DNA from: Nitrospira sp.
GTDB taxonomy: Bacteria > Nitrospirota > Nitrospiria > Nitrospirales > Nitrospiraceae
NCBI GenBank assembly: GCA_029194675.1
Contig: JARFXP010000009.1
Coordinates: forward strand, 1 to 57,403
Length of the DNA stretch: 57,403 bases
Reading direction: 5' to 3'
The notes below the pieces were generated by a model. That model was not told the origin of the DNA and did not search any database. It saw nothing but the letters and a program-made list of their open reading frames with translations. Of this stretch, positions 9,012-18,240 are shown in pieces. The translations under genes and the position numbers were made by a program. Within the stretch, counting starts at the first letter, position 1, and each line of letters begins with the position of its first letter.

Positions 9012-11503
9012 CTGAACAGTCGACATCCTCACCCCCCGACATCAGATGGGGACTCAAAACCAAGGTCATCCTCTCCATGCTGTTCGTCGGTCTCGTCCCG
9101 CTCGTCATCGGCTTGGGAATGGCATTTTGGCAAGGCTCCCAAGAAATCCGTGAAGTCAGCGGAGAGAGCTTTGAAGCGCTGGCGATTGAAGCCGCCCGCA
9201 AACTCGATCTTCTGCTCGCCGAGGAAATCGCCCATACGGCGCGCATCGCAAATGATCCGATGCTCATTGGCGAACTGGAACATCGGCGTGATGCACGGGG
9301 TGATGCCAACAGCCCCAACACGGCACCGTCAGACTTAGAACGGCGTTGGACGGCACGAGAGCGGACGGCGATCAAATCCGTCATGGAGAACCCGTTCAGC
9401 GCCTTGCTCCACGAATACTTCACCGGCGTCCATAGCGCGCCTGGACAATTACTTCCGCGCGTAGTTCGCTCCTCGACGAAGATGCTGTTCTTGACTGATG
9501 TACAGGGCACGCTCGTCGCGACCATGACCGAGCATCCCGCCTTTCGTCACAACGAGGCCCGATGGTGGCAAGAGGCCTTCCACAAGGCGGTGGGGAGACT
9601 CTATATCGAAGATGTCCGTTTCGACGACCAGGTGAATGCCTATGTATTCACCATTTCACTTCCCGTCATGGATAGTCTTCGATACGAAGTCGTCGGAGTA
9701 CTTCACCGCGTGATCGACGCGAAGGATTTTTTTTCTCCTTCAACCCAGGTCACTCGATTCGGAAAGACCGGCCATGTCATGTTGATCGATTCCAACGGCA
9801 TCGTCGTCAGTTGCCCGATTCTTCCCACCGGCGTCCCGCTATCCGATCCGACCTTAATCCCGCTCGTCACACCGCAACATCCCGGATGGGTGCAAGCTTC
9901 GAGCGACGGTCACGGGGGACAGGATATCTCCGTGATCGGCTTCGCCCCTCTTCCGGAAACCGGACGAGCGGCCAACGGCTCTATCGGCAGTGGGTCGTGG
10001 CACACGTTCGTCTGGCAATCATCCGATGAACTCTTCGCCCCGATTCAGCATCTATTCACCTGGGTGTCGGTATTCGGAGCCGTCGCCGTTGTACTGTTGG
10101 CTTCGCTGGGGTACATTGCCGCCGGCCGCATCGTGACTCCCGTACGGCAACTGCAACAGGCTGCACAAGCCATCGGACGTGGTGAACTGCGGACACCGAT
10201 TCACATCACTACGGGTGACGAATTGGAAGACTTGGCCGACGAGTTCAATCGAATGAACAGTCAACTGAACGCCGCATTCGCCGGACTGACCGACCAGGTC
10301 AAGTTGAAAACCCAGGAGGTCCAGGTCCTCCAGAAGTCGACGGATCAGATCTTAGACGCCGTTCCCACTCCAATTCTCTTAATCGATGCTCATGAAGTCG
10401 TGCGCTACATCAATCAGGCGGCTCGTGAATCCTTCACGGTCCAGGACCCGATGAAGGGAACGTCGCTGTTCACGATTCTTCCACTCGACCCAGCCGTGCA
10501 GAAACGGCTTCGAGCGGAGTTCCGAACGAACGGCACTACGCCGTACGCCACAACCGATATCGAACGTGAAACAGTACCAAGGGACCCCCTTATGCCAAAT
10601 GCGGATCACGAACCGGCCGTCCGTCGTGCTGAACTCCACATCGAGTCCCGCACCTATCAGTATCAATGGTTTCGATTACCAGCGAAACCAGGTGAGGAAG
10701 ACAGTATTGGACTGGTGCTTCGAGACACCACGGACGAGAGTCGGTTACAAGACCAGTTGGTTCAGGCGGAAAAGACGGGAAGTCTCGGTGTGTTGACCGC
10801 GGGAATCGGCCACGAACTCAACAACCCCTTGTTCGGAATCATCGGGTTGGGGGAAGTCATTCAGGATGAACAGGACTTGGATCATATCAAGACCTGCGCC
10901 CGAGACATCGTGACCCATGGTCGTCGCATGGCCACCATCATTCGCGATTTTGCCGGAATCGCAACCAAAGAAGCTTCCGACAAGCCGGTGCCGGTTCTTT
11001 TGGAGCGAGAATTTGACTACGCGATGACCACGGCACAGACCACCACGGAAATGAAGGATATCGTGATCCACAAGACCTATGCGGGCAACACGCCTGTGCT
11101 GGCGTTCCCGGACCAACTTCGACAGGCGCTGGTCAATCTTATGATCAACGCAGCGCAAGCGATGAAGGGCGCCGGCACGCTCACCTTGACCACAGCCGTG
11201 TCGGATCATACAGTGACAGCGACGATCGCCGATTCTGGTCCCGGCATCTCCAAACAGCATTTATCAAAGATCTTCGATCCGTTTTTTACGACGAAGGGAC
11301 AGGGAGAAGGATCGGGCCTCGGGCTCACGGTTGCGAGGCGGATTATCAGGAAGTTCGGAGGCGACCTCCACATCGAGAGCGTCGAAGGACAGGGCACTAT
11401 TTGTATCGTGACCTTACCGATAAGCTCTTCGTTGTCTCCTGAAGGAGGCCCATGGGCAACATCCGCATCATGCTCAGATCCGCAACCATCGCATTCGTCT
11501 TAG
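9008..11503 (+). CDS. Membrane histidine kinase with periplasmic sensor, HAMP and PAS
   Basis: 831-residue inner-membrane sensor kinase. TM1 at about 20-40 (VILSMLFVGLVPLVIGLGM), a large extracytoplasmic region to about 350 with a Cache-like double-PAS look (WWQEAFHKAVGRLYIEDVRFD, GKTGHVMLIDSNGIVV), TM2 at about 352-372, HAMP directly after (RIVTPVRQLQQAAQAIGRGEL), a PAS domain at about 450-580 (ILDAVPTPILLID), H-box GIGHELNNPL with His602, then the ATPase domain with NLMINAAQAM, DSGPGIS and GSGLGL. It overlaps the previous kinase by four bases and the next gene by 52 bases, so the four genes form one coupled unit. Two kinases and one receiver suggest convergent input. Confidence 0.93.
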   Translation: MTEQSTSSPPDIRWGLKTKVILSMLFVGLVPLVIGLGMAFWQGSQEIREVSGESFEALAIEAARKLDLLLAEEIAHTARIANDPMLIGELEHRRDARGDANSPNTAPSDLERRWTARERTAIKSVMENPFSALLHEYFTGVHSAPGQLLPRVVRSSTKMLFLTDVQGTLVATMTEHPAFRHNEARWWQEAFHKAVGRLYIEDVRFDDQVNAYVFTISLPVMDSLRYEVVGVLHRVIDAKDFFSPSTQVTRFGKTGHVMLIDSNGIVVSCPILPTGVPLSDPTLIPLVTPQHPGWVQASSDGHGGQDISVIGFAPLPETGRAANGSIGSGSWHTFVWQSSDELFAPIQHLFTWVSVFGAVAVVLLASLGYIAAGRIVTPVRQLQQAAQAIGRGELRTPIHITTGDELEDLADEFNRMNSQLNAAFAGLTDQVKLKTQEVQVLQKSTDQILDAVPTPILLIDAHEVVRYINQAARESFTVQDPMKGTSLFTILPLDPAVQKRLRAEFRTNGTTPYATTDIERETVPRDPLMPNADHEPAVRRAELHIESRTYQYQWFRLPAKPGEEDSIGLVLRDTTDESRLQDQLVQAEKTGSLGVLTAGIGHELNNPLFGIIGLGEVIQDEQDLDHIKTCARDIVTHGRRMATIIRDFAGIATKEASDKPVPVLLEREFDYAMTTAQTTTEMKDIVIHKTYAGNTPVLAFPDQLRQALVNLMINAAQAMKGAGTLTLTTAVSDHTVTATIADSGPGISKQHLSKIFDPFFTTKGQGEGSGLGLTVARRIIRKFGGDLHIESVEGQGTICIVTLPISSSLSPEGGPWATSASCSDPQPSHSS

Positions 11504-12045
11504 GAGTGCTCTGGGTTGGTTCTCCGGTTCCATCCGCCAAGGAAACCCCAGGTCTCGTCGGCATTGCACCGGAGAAAGTCGCCGATTATATCCATGCCGT
11601 CATCGAAGCCGACCGCTCGATCTACACGACACAGATCGTCAATCGTATGCAGGAGAAAGGTATTGTCGCGGCGGCTGAACATTGGGAGCAGGACAACGCC
11701 CTTCCCCTCCCCGCCCAATTCCTACAGCATTCCGGACGGTTGGTAGCCGAGAGTGGACGAGGCATCCGGTACAGATTGATCGGACTTTCCCCGATGTATC
11801 AACGCAACGGTCCCGCCACCGAATTCGAACGAAAGGCCCTGACCGAGCTCCAGCGACAGCCGGATCGACCGGTTACCGGAATTGTGTCGAGCGGCAAGAA
11901 GCAGTACTTCCAAGCCATCTATGCAGACCGTGCTGTCTCTTCCGCCTGCGTGACTTGCCACAACAGCCATCCGTTGAGCCCGAAGCAGGATTTCAAGTTA
12001 AACGATGTGATGGGTGGGATCGCCATTACGATTCCGCTGGAATAG
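11452..12045 (+). CDS. DUF3365 (Tll0287-like) exported c-type haem protein
   Basis: 197-residue exported protein with a signal peptide over residues 1-29 and a single c-haem site CVTCH (Cys166, Cys169, His170) near the C terminus. The pattern of a helical N-terminal half, RYRLIGLSPMYQRN, then YFQAIYADRAVSSACVTCHNSHP matches the DUF3365/Tll0287-like domain, a PAS-like haem-binding redox sensor. A strong ribosome site GAAGGAGG lies just before ATG 11452, inside the end of the kinase gene. Being cotranscribed with two kinases, it may supply a periplasmic redox signal to the membrane kinase; that link is inferred. Confidence 0.88.
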   Translation: MGNIRIMLRSATIAFVLGVLWVGSPVPSAKETPGLVGIAPEKVADYIHAVIEADRSIYTTQIVNRMQEKGIVAAAEHWEQDNALPLPAQFLQHSGRLVAESGRGIRYRLIGLSPMYQRNGPATEFERKALTELQRQPDRPVTGIVSSGKKQYFQAIYADRAVSSACVTCHNSHPLSPKQDFKLNDVMGGIAITIPLE

Positions 12046-12116
12046 GCAGGAGGCACGACGCATCATTGTCGGCTGGTGAACAAAACACTGTGCGCGGATC
12101 CATCGTGACAAAGAGA

Positions 12117-13313
12117 TTACGAAGGCGTGGGCGGGCTTGCGGAAGCGACCGGTGGCTTGAGGTGGTACTCCTCCCGATAAATCTGGACGGCGGTCATCAA
12201 CAAACTGATGAGTATCGGACCGACGAAGATGCCGAGCAACCCATAGAGCGCCAGCCCACCCAACACGCTCAGCACGAGCGGCAGGACGGGAATCTGCACA
12301 TCTTGGCCGATCAACCAAGGCCGAAGAAACTGATCGACCATCGAGACGACGCCGATTCCCCAGGCCAGCATGGCGAACGCTTTACCGGTCGCACCTATCC
12401 AAAACAGGTAGATTACGAGGGGTCCCCATACCAGCCCGGTCCCACCGAATGGAATCGGCGCCACTACGATCGTCAACGCCGTGAGTCCCATCGGAAACGG
12501 CACATCGAGCGCCAAGTAGGCCATCCCCGCCAGGAGACCCTGAACGATCGCCGTGACCAGTATCCCTTTCACCACCGCCCGAATCGTTTGATCTAACCGA
12601 ATCAAGATTTTTGACTTGTGCGACTCGTCCATGGGAATCAAATCGTATAAGACAGCGAGCCACTGCCGGCCATCCTTAAAAAGAAAAAACAGCACCAACA
12701 ACATAATGAAGAAATTCATCACGAGAGCGAAGGTATTCTTCAGCAGGCCCCCCATTCCACCGACGAGAAATTGACTGAGTTCCTTCACCCCGGTCATGAG
12801 CGATTGCTCCAAGGAAAGCGGATGCGTACCGGTACCGGACAACGCTGACTTCAACCAACTGCCGATGAAGGGAACCGCAGCCACTTGATCCGGCAGTCGT
12901 TGAAGCCCGCCGGCAGAAATCCATGATCGGATCTCCTGTTCCTCTACGCTGGCTTCGCGTATCAACATCACCCCCATCACGACCAAGGGAACAACCACAA
13001 TCCCCAACGCCCCAAATGTCAGAATGCCGGCAGAGAGCGCGTCTTTACCGCCGAACAGCTTCGTCAAACGGAGATGGAGAGGAAATGCCCAATGGGCCAA
13101 CAGACCCGCCCACAAGGCCGAGAACAAGAACGGCTTGAGCATCAGCCCAATTTGGTAGAGGAGCAGCGCCAGAAGAGAAAAAAACACGATGGAAAAGATT
13201 TGTTGTCGAGTCATCGAAGCTGTCTGAGTCACTTGAGGAGGCAACGAGTAAATAACAGATCCGACGGCGTCTGTCACGGTAGAAAGAATGGGAGGAGAAG
13301 GAGCGAGCCCCAC
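12117..13313 (-). CDS. AI-2E family transporter (membrane permease)
   Basis: Polytopic inner-membrane protein of the AI-2E/PerM family. About seven to eight hydrophobic segments: two near the N terminus (IVFFSLLALLLYQIGLMLKP, SALWAGLLAHWAF), one at about 100, a cluster at 200-225 (FALVMNFFIMLLVLFFLFKDG, the family hallmark), and four in the C-terminal half, with PIPFGGTGLVWGP. Members export small molecules or ions; substrate not predictable. The start is uncertain: GTG at 13313 lacks a clear ribosome site, and an internal ATG at 13214 (MTRQQIF) is an alternative. Confidence 0.9.
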   Translation of the reverse strand: MGLAPSPPILSTVTDAVGSVIYSLPPQVTQTASMTRQQIFSIVFFSLLALLLYQIGLMLKPFLFSALWAGLLAHWAFPLHLRLTKLFGGKDALSAGILTFGALGIVVVPLVVMGVMLIREASVEEQEIRSWISAGGLQRLPDQVAAVPFIGSWLKSALSGTGTHPLSLEQSLMTGVKELSQFLVGGMGGLLKNTFALVMNFFIMLLVLFFLFKDGRQWLAVLYDLIPMDESHKSKILIRLDQTIRAVVKGILVTAIVQGLLAGMAYLALDVPFPMGLTALTIVVAPIPFGGTGLVWGPLVIYLFWIGATGKAFAMLAWGIGVVSMVDQFLRPWLIGQDVQIPVLPLVLSVLGGLALYGLLGIFVGPILISLLMTAVQIYREEYHLKPPVASASPPTPS

Positions 13314-13357
13314 CGACGTATGTAAGGAGGACCTGAGGGCGAGAGGCGGGAGTCGGC

Positions 13358-13801
13358 TTACAGGTCAGCTTCCCTTCCGATCAGCGCAACCGCTTTCCCC
13401 CGGTGCGCGCTCATGTCGCGAACGTTACTCGGTAATCGAGGGATTTCTTCGGGCCAGCCTGTGACCCCCATATCGCTGACCCCCTGAAATTTGGCTCCTT
13501 CTTCCATCAACATCATCGGGCAATGGACTTCGCCGATCAGAATGGCAGTCTTGAGGAGCTGGATCTTCCCAGTTGCCGTGACCGTGGCTTTGATACGTCC
13601 GCTGCTGATCAGTGAATCGGCGTGAATGGCTCCCTTCACAACCCCATCTTCACCAACAATGACTTCCCCCTTCGTGTGCACATCGCCCTCGAGTCGCCCG
13701 TCAATTCGCACGGTACCGTCGACTTTGATTTCACCCTTCAGTTCGACACCTTTCGCCAACAGCGTCATATTGCCATCGTCTGCATACGCGGTCTTTTTCA
13801 T
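13358..13801 (-). CDS. Bactofilin (polymer-forming cytoskeletal protein)
   Basis: 147-residue bactofilin. After a short N-terminal tail the sequence runs through regular beta-helix turns: LLAKGVELKGEIKVDGTVRIDGRLEGDV, HTKGEVIVGEDGVVKGAIHADSLISSGRI. Bactofilins self-assemble into nucleotide-free filaments that organise cell shape or wall synthesis. The C-terminal tail (110-147) is non-repetitive and basic. It lies 100 bases downstream of the PBP1b gene on the same strand, a sensible setting for a wall-organising scaffold. Confidence 0.93.
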   Translation of the reverse strand: MKKTAYADDGNMTLLAKGVELKGEIKVDGTVRIDGRLEGDVHTKGEVIVGEDGVVKGAIHADSLISSGRIKATVTATGKIQLLKTAILIGEVHCPMMLMEEGAKFQGVSDMGVTGWPEEIPRLPSNVRDMSAHRGKAVALIGREADL

Positions 13802-13901
13802 GAGGACTCCTTGGTGCAGGCCAACTTCCCCAACGTTACCGTAGGACCGGGGATATGCCTAACAGTTTATGGAATCCAGCGCTCCTGTACCGGAATACGA
13901 C

Positions 13902-16214
13902 TCATTGCGGCAAACCCAACGTCTGCTTGAGCCGCTCCCAGAACCCGCCTCCGTGAACTTCGCAATAGACCGTCGGCTCAGTCCCTGCAATGAAGAACTC
14001 AAATGTTTTCTCCGGACATTGCGAAGTCACGAGTTGTCCGCTTTTGGGATCGATCCTCCGCCGGACAACCCCAACCGGCATCTCAAAATCCGAGGGATCC
14101 TGCGGGATGAGTCGAGCCGCCAACGCACTCCATATTGGAAGGGCTGCCTGGGCGCCGGTCAACTTAATCGCCCGTTCATCATCAAAACCGACCCACACAC
14201 CGATCGCAAGGTCCGGGGTATATCCTATGAACCAGGCGTCTCGATACCCATCGGTCGTCCCAGTCTTGCCTGCCACGGGACCCCACACCCCTAATGCTCT
14301 GGCCTTGGCCCCCGTCCCCCGATCCATCACCCCTTTCAACAATGACGTAATGAGAAACGCCCCCTGCGGGGTGGCTGCCTGGCGCCGATCAAGAGGCGGA
14401 CTCCAAATGGTCTCCCTTCCCTCACGCACCATGTTGGATAGTGCCACCGGATGGATGACAACGCCTCCATTGGCGAGCCCCGCGTAGGCGGATGTGATCT
14501 GAAGCAACGAGACGGAAGAACTCCCCAGCGCGAGAGACAAATTGTCGGCCAACGGTGTGGTAATTCCGAACGCGTGCAGCAGATTCGTGAGCGCAGTCAT
14601 TCCGGTTCGGTGAGCAGTCCGAACGGCGGGAATGTTCAAGGATTGCTCGAGTGCTGTTCGGACCGTCACCTGACCTCTATACTGCCGATCATAATTCTGA
14701 GGCGACCAGGCCCCTGTGTCTGATTCCAATGTCAGAGGCTCATCCATTAACAATGTTGCCGGAGTCAGCCCGGCCACACCTTGGCCGCGTGCTGCCTCAA
14801 ATCCGGCAAGGTAGACAAAAGGCTTGAAGAGAGACCCTGCCGATCGATGCGCCTGCACCGCACGGTTGAATTGGCTCAGCCGATAGTTACGACCACCGAC
14901 CATCGCCAGCACGTGGCCGGTCTTCACATCCAGCACGACCGCCGCCCCCTGAAGCGGCGGCTCGGCTCCGGCCAACGCCGGATAGCTCCCTTCAAGTTTC
15001 GTCAATCCTTCCTGCAGCACATGTGCGGCGATTCGCTGAGCCCTGGGATCAAGGGTCGAATAAATTCGAGATCCGTCCGGAATTTCCGTTCCTATCCCCT
15101 GCTCGATTTCTCTGAGCAGATGATCGACAAAGTACGGCGCGTCGGTGAGGACATCTTGATTCAACATGACCTTCACCGGTCGATCCATGGCCTGAGCCAC
15201 GACGTCCTCCGCCAAGATGCCCTCTTCCCTCAGACGGCGAAGCACCACATTTCGACGCTTCGTTGCCACCTCAACGTCTTTTACGGGGGAATAGATATTG
15301 GGCCCCTTGATCAATCCGACGATCAGCGCCATTTCATCGATCGACAGTTCATCAACGTTCTTACTAAAATAGCGATGAGCCGCTTCTCCCACACCGTAGA
15401 TCGAAACCGGCCCGGCTTGGCCGAGATAAATCTCGTTCACATAACTCTCAAGGATTTCTTCTTTTCGGTACTTGAACTCGAGCGCCATCGCGGCCATCAC
15501 TTCCCGGAGTTTCCGCCCAATGGTTCGCTTCGGAGAATAGTAGAGGTTCTTGGCCAATTGCTGGGTGAGCGTGCTGCCTCCCTGCGCGACGACGCCGCGA
15601 CTGATGTTGATCCAAAGCGCTCGACCGATCGCGATGGGATCAACCCCGAAATGGGAATAAAATCGACGATCCTCGATGATCAACAGCGTCTTAATGAGGG
15701 TGGGAGGGACACGGTCCAGAGGAATCCATTCCCGGACCTGCCTGGAGCCGGACCGCATCCCGCTGATCAACACCGGTTCGAGCGACACCAAGGAAAGCGG
15801 TTGCCCATCAGCCGCCGACAACACCTCGGTGACGATGCCGTCCACCAGGATCAACCGGACTGATCGTGCAGGAAGGCGGTTCTCCTCCTGAGCATGCAGA
15901 AAGATCTCGATTGAGTCTTTTGTGGAGAAATACTCACCGGCTACCTTCGGTGCCGCAGCGACCGGCTTGTACTCCAACCGCTGTAGATGGTCGACCAACC
16001 CAGAATTCACAGGATGGAGCCCCGGCGTCAGAAAAAACGGGGCTCCATAGATCAGTAGCGGCGGATGCTCGTCGCTCTTCGGCAGAGCCAAACTGGCCGA
16101 AAGGAAGGCCCCATATCCTCCCAAGAGCGCGAACACTACTCCAAGTGCGATAAGGAACGGAACGAGGAGGCGTCTCACCAACGGAACGGGCCGAAGTGAC
16201 GTTTGAGCCGACAT
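13902..16214 (-). CDS. mrcB: Bifunctional penicillin-binding protein 1b
   Basis: Class A PBP of 770 residues that polymerises glycan strands and cross-links peptides in the periplasm. Single N-terminal anchor at about 15-42; a UB2H-like region at about 60-150; glycosyltransferase domain with IEDRRFYSHFGVD (catalytic Glu181) and GGSTLTQQLAKNL; transpeptidase domain with SLFK (Ser461, Lys464), a SLN-type motif in QSLNIPAVR, and KTGTTDGYRDAW (Lys650). The C terminus has a CPEKTFEFF...CEVH segment after the transpeptidase domain, a small Cys-containing tail. The bactofilin gene follows on the same strand. Confidence 0.96.
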   Translation of the reverse strand: MSAQTSLRPVPLVRRLLVPFLIALGVVFALLGGYGAFLSASLALPKSDEHPPLLIYGAPFFLTPGLHPVNSGLVDHLQRLEYKPVAAAPKVAGEYFSTKDSIEIFLHAQEENRLPARSVRLILVDGIVTEVLSAADGQPLSLVSLEPVLISGMRSGSRQVREWIPLDRVPPTLIKTLLIIEDRRFYSHFGVDPIAIGRALWINISRGVVAQGGSTLTQQLAKNLYYSPKRTIGRKLREVMAAMALEFKYRKEEILESYVNEIYLGQAGPVSIYGVGEAAHRYFSKNVDELSIDEMALIVGLIKGPNIYSPVKDVEVATKRRNVVLRRLREEGILAEDVVAQAMDRPVKVMLNQDVLTDAPYFVDHLLREIEQGIGTEIPDGSRIYSTLDPRAQRIAAHVLQEGLTKLEGSYPALAGAEPPLQGAAVVLDVKTGHVLAMVGGRNYRLSQFNRAVQAHRSAGSLFKPFVYLAGFEAARGQGVAGLTPATLLMDEPLTLESDTGAWSPQNYDRQYRGQVTVRTALEQSLNIPAVRTAHRTGMTALTNLLHAFGITTPLADNLSLALGSSSVSLLQITSAYAGLANGGVVIHPVALSNMVREGRETIWSPPLDRRQAATPQGAFLITSLLKGVMDRGTGAKARALGVWGPVAGKTGTTDGYRDAWFIGYTPDLAIGVWVGFDDERAIKLTGAQAALPIWSALAARLIPQDPSDFEMPVGVVRRRIDPKSGQLVTSQCPEKTFEFFIAGTEPTVYCEVHGGGFWERLKQTLGLPQ

Positions 16215-16399
16215 GGTCTCAGCTTACCCTGTATCTTCAGACAAGGGAACTGTCCGAGATCGGAAATGCACCCCGGGAGATCTGTTTAGGCTATCGCTGC
16301 ATCATCTGAAAGTAGTGACCGACTGCGGCCAAAAATAAGCAGGTGTCTAAGCAACACAGCAGATTAAGAACCGCAGAGCGTCTCGTTCGAGAGTTTTAT
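16215..16399. other. Intergenic, no gene seen
   Basis: Upstream of mrcB and bordering the decayed region. No convincing open frame, RNA gene or terminator was recognised here. Confidence 0.5.
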
Positions 16400-16662
16400 G
16401 CGGTGACCTTTTCTTCGGCCTTACTCTCGTTTACTGGAGCGGATAACAACACCTTTTCGTAATTGAGCAGAGCCCCATTCGCGAGCGTGATGCACCCCTG
16501 CTGCGGTTGATGGCACCCTCCCTCCCACTATCGGTTAAGGTGTAGGTCTTGGTGTTATTCCGATCCGGGTCTGCTCCGGTCACTCTCGCCACCACGGTCC
16601 CATTCGCCACCTTCTCGGCCTCCGTGTTCGCTGAGAGACTCAGGTCCGTCCGAGCAAGAGCG
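16400..16662 (-). pseudogene. Decayed cadherin-like repeat fragment
   Basis: On the minus strand one frame reads DLSLSANTEAEKVANGTVVARVTG then ADPDRNNTKTYTLTDSG, the typical pattern of a cadherin-like repeat of large secreted calcium-binding adhesins. After a frame change near 16505 another frame gives ITLANGALLNYEKVLLSAP, which continues the same repeat type (the LxYE motif). No start, no long frame and no neighbouring repeats survive, so this is a fragment of a formerly much larger protein. It abuts a TolC-family remnant, as expected of an old type I secretion locus. Confidence 0.65.
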
Positions 16663-16682
16663 CTTGTACTTTCAGCTTCTGA

Positions 16683-17512
16683 CTATCCAAGGTGATGGCC
16701 GGCACCGAGGTCGTCCCGGTGGCACGACCAGAGCGAACGGAGTTCTAGGTGGCACTCCCATCATCGAGACCAGTTGTATCTCGGTCGTACTGAGCTCACG
16801 AAGGAGCCGCTGAACTTCCCACTGAGTATGGAGCAGATCCCGTTAGTAATTGAGAGGAGTCACCGGAGCCTGTGATTTTCGATCGGCGATGTGCTGGACG
16901 TTTTCCAACGCCTTCGAGACCGATTCATTCAAAACTGGCTCCCTGGGGGCACCCGTTCCGCGCTTACGGCTCGTCAGTACGCACTTCGAACTGCTTGTAC
17001 GAGCCGGACCGCGATACGTCGCTTCTTCTCCTCTGCAATCATCGCGTTGTCGACGCCGTGTAGCGCACGCACGAGCGACGACCCGAAATCCAGGATATCC
17101 CAACCCAACGTCAGCTTGCCAGGCGTGACGTCTGTCTCGGACGATGTAAAGGGTTCAAACGCTTGAGTCCGGTGATGAGCAATTGCCCTACACCACCACC
17201 GAAATCATTGCGCCCTTCGCAACCGACGTTGGCGGAGACTTGGAGAAGCGCTGAACAATGAGCGAGATTGAGTTCCTGATGAGCCAGCTGAACTTGCATC
17301 GTTTTGACCTGCACATCCAAGTTAGACTTCGGGGCGCGTGCGATGGCCTCATAGAGATCGATTGACTTCGTGATTGGCTCCTCTATCGATGAAATGGCTT
17401 GAAAATCTTTCACCGCCCGAGCCTTTACCTCTTCCCTGTTCAATGCGTGGGTTCTGACAAGACATTCGGTTAGCGAGAGCAGAGCTGCCAAACAACGGCA
17501 GTCCCCAGCGTC
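16683..17512 (-). pseudogene. Decayed TolC-family outer membrane efflux protein
   Basis: Reading the minus strand from about 17510: a lipobox-like LLSLTEC, then ALNREEVKARAVKDFQAI, SIDLYEAIARAPKSNLDVQV, and VSANVGCEGRNDFGGGVG, the N-terminal half of a TolC-like channel. After a frame change the homology continues as LTLGWDILDFGSSLVRAL and AVRSAY, interrupted by TGA at 16974-16976 where Trp is expected, then RAVSAERV. A further stop TAA at 16843-16845 interrupts QAPVTPLNY-RDLLHTQWEVQRLL, after which RELSTTEIQLVSMMGVPP runs on. At least two stops and two frameshifts make this a clear pseudogene. Confidence 0.8.
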
Positions 17513-17931
17513 GTGCAGGCTGCCTCATATTGGGTATCCCGTAGAATACTCACCACCATGGCGGACCTTGCCCCTAAGGCGTTCCGATAAGGCCATTGCC
17601 TGAGTTGAGGAAGAACCTGACTCAATGGAAATGAACAGAGTCGAACTATGCTGAGCGATGGAGGGAACGGCTCGCATGGTTCATACCGGTGATTTAGGCC
17701 GGATTGACGCTTCCACGCCACAAAGATCACACCCTGCCTCGGAGGGCATCACTGTTGGTTTCTTGTCAGATCGATCCCCATTCAGCACGAATGTATTGGT
17801 CGGCGTGGCGCTCCCGCGCTCAGGCTCCCCTCCTTCCGAGTTACCTCCTCCGGATCTATCTCACCCCCAAGTCCTCGGCTATCTTTCTCACCATCAGCTC
17901 AAAGCCACAACCTTTACTAAGGAGAACACAC
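17513..17931. other. Degenerate intergenic stretch
   Basis: Open frames here (for example minus 17470-17730) resemble nothing I recognise and are probably more decay upstream of the TolC remnant. The right part (about 17750-17931) is the leader of the small zinc-ribbon gene, with AAGGAG at 17919-17924. Confidence 0.45.
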
Positions 17932-18177
17932 ATGAATTGTTCACGCTGCCAGGGACTCATGGTCAGGGAACACTTCCTGGATTTTGAGGGCACCTACGGA
18001 CATATGTGGGCCAGCGGATACCGCTGCATGAATTGCGGGAATGTTCATGACCCGCTCATCGAACAACACCGGCTTGCCAAGGTACAACCGTCGTTGATAC
18101 TCGCAAACGATCAAGCCGACCACAAGGAAGACGAACTCCATACGGACGTGCATTCAGTCGTCATGCGTGCTGCTTGA
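17932..18177 (+). CDS. Small zinc-ribbon protein
   Basis: 81-residue protein with two CxxC knuckles, MNCSRC (Cys3, Cys6) and RCMNCG (about 32-35), separated by 26 residues, which would bind one zinc ion. The C-terminal half is polar and acidic/His-rich (NDQADHKEDELHTDVHS). The start is ATG 17932 with AAGGAG eight bases upstream; the longer frame back to 17704 crosses a leader without coding character. It is followed after 63 bases by a receiver gene. Role unknown; a regulatory adaptor or nucleic-acid-binding protein is possible. Confidence 0.75.
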   Translation: MNCSRCQGLMVREHFLDFEGTYGHMWASGYRCMNCGNVHDPLIEQHRLAKVQPSLILANDQADHKEDELHTDVHSVVMRAA

Positions 18178-18240
18178 CACCGAGTCCAAACCACGCCTCA
18201 CAGACACGAACTTGGAGAGTCTGGCTTGAGAGGAGAGGGC

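Noticed and set aside
11682..12596. Plus-strand open frame of 304 codons spanning the DUF3365 gene end and the AI-2E transporter
   Set aside because: Crosses two genes with convincing homology on other frames; highly charged, His/Arg/Gln-rich shadow translation.
14781..15863. Plus-strand open frame of 360 codons
   Set aside because: It lies wholly inside mrcB on the opposite strand, which has clear catalytic motifs throughout; the plus frame resembles nothing and has no ribosome site.
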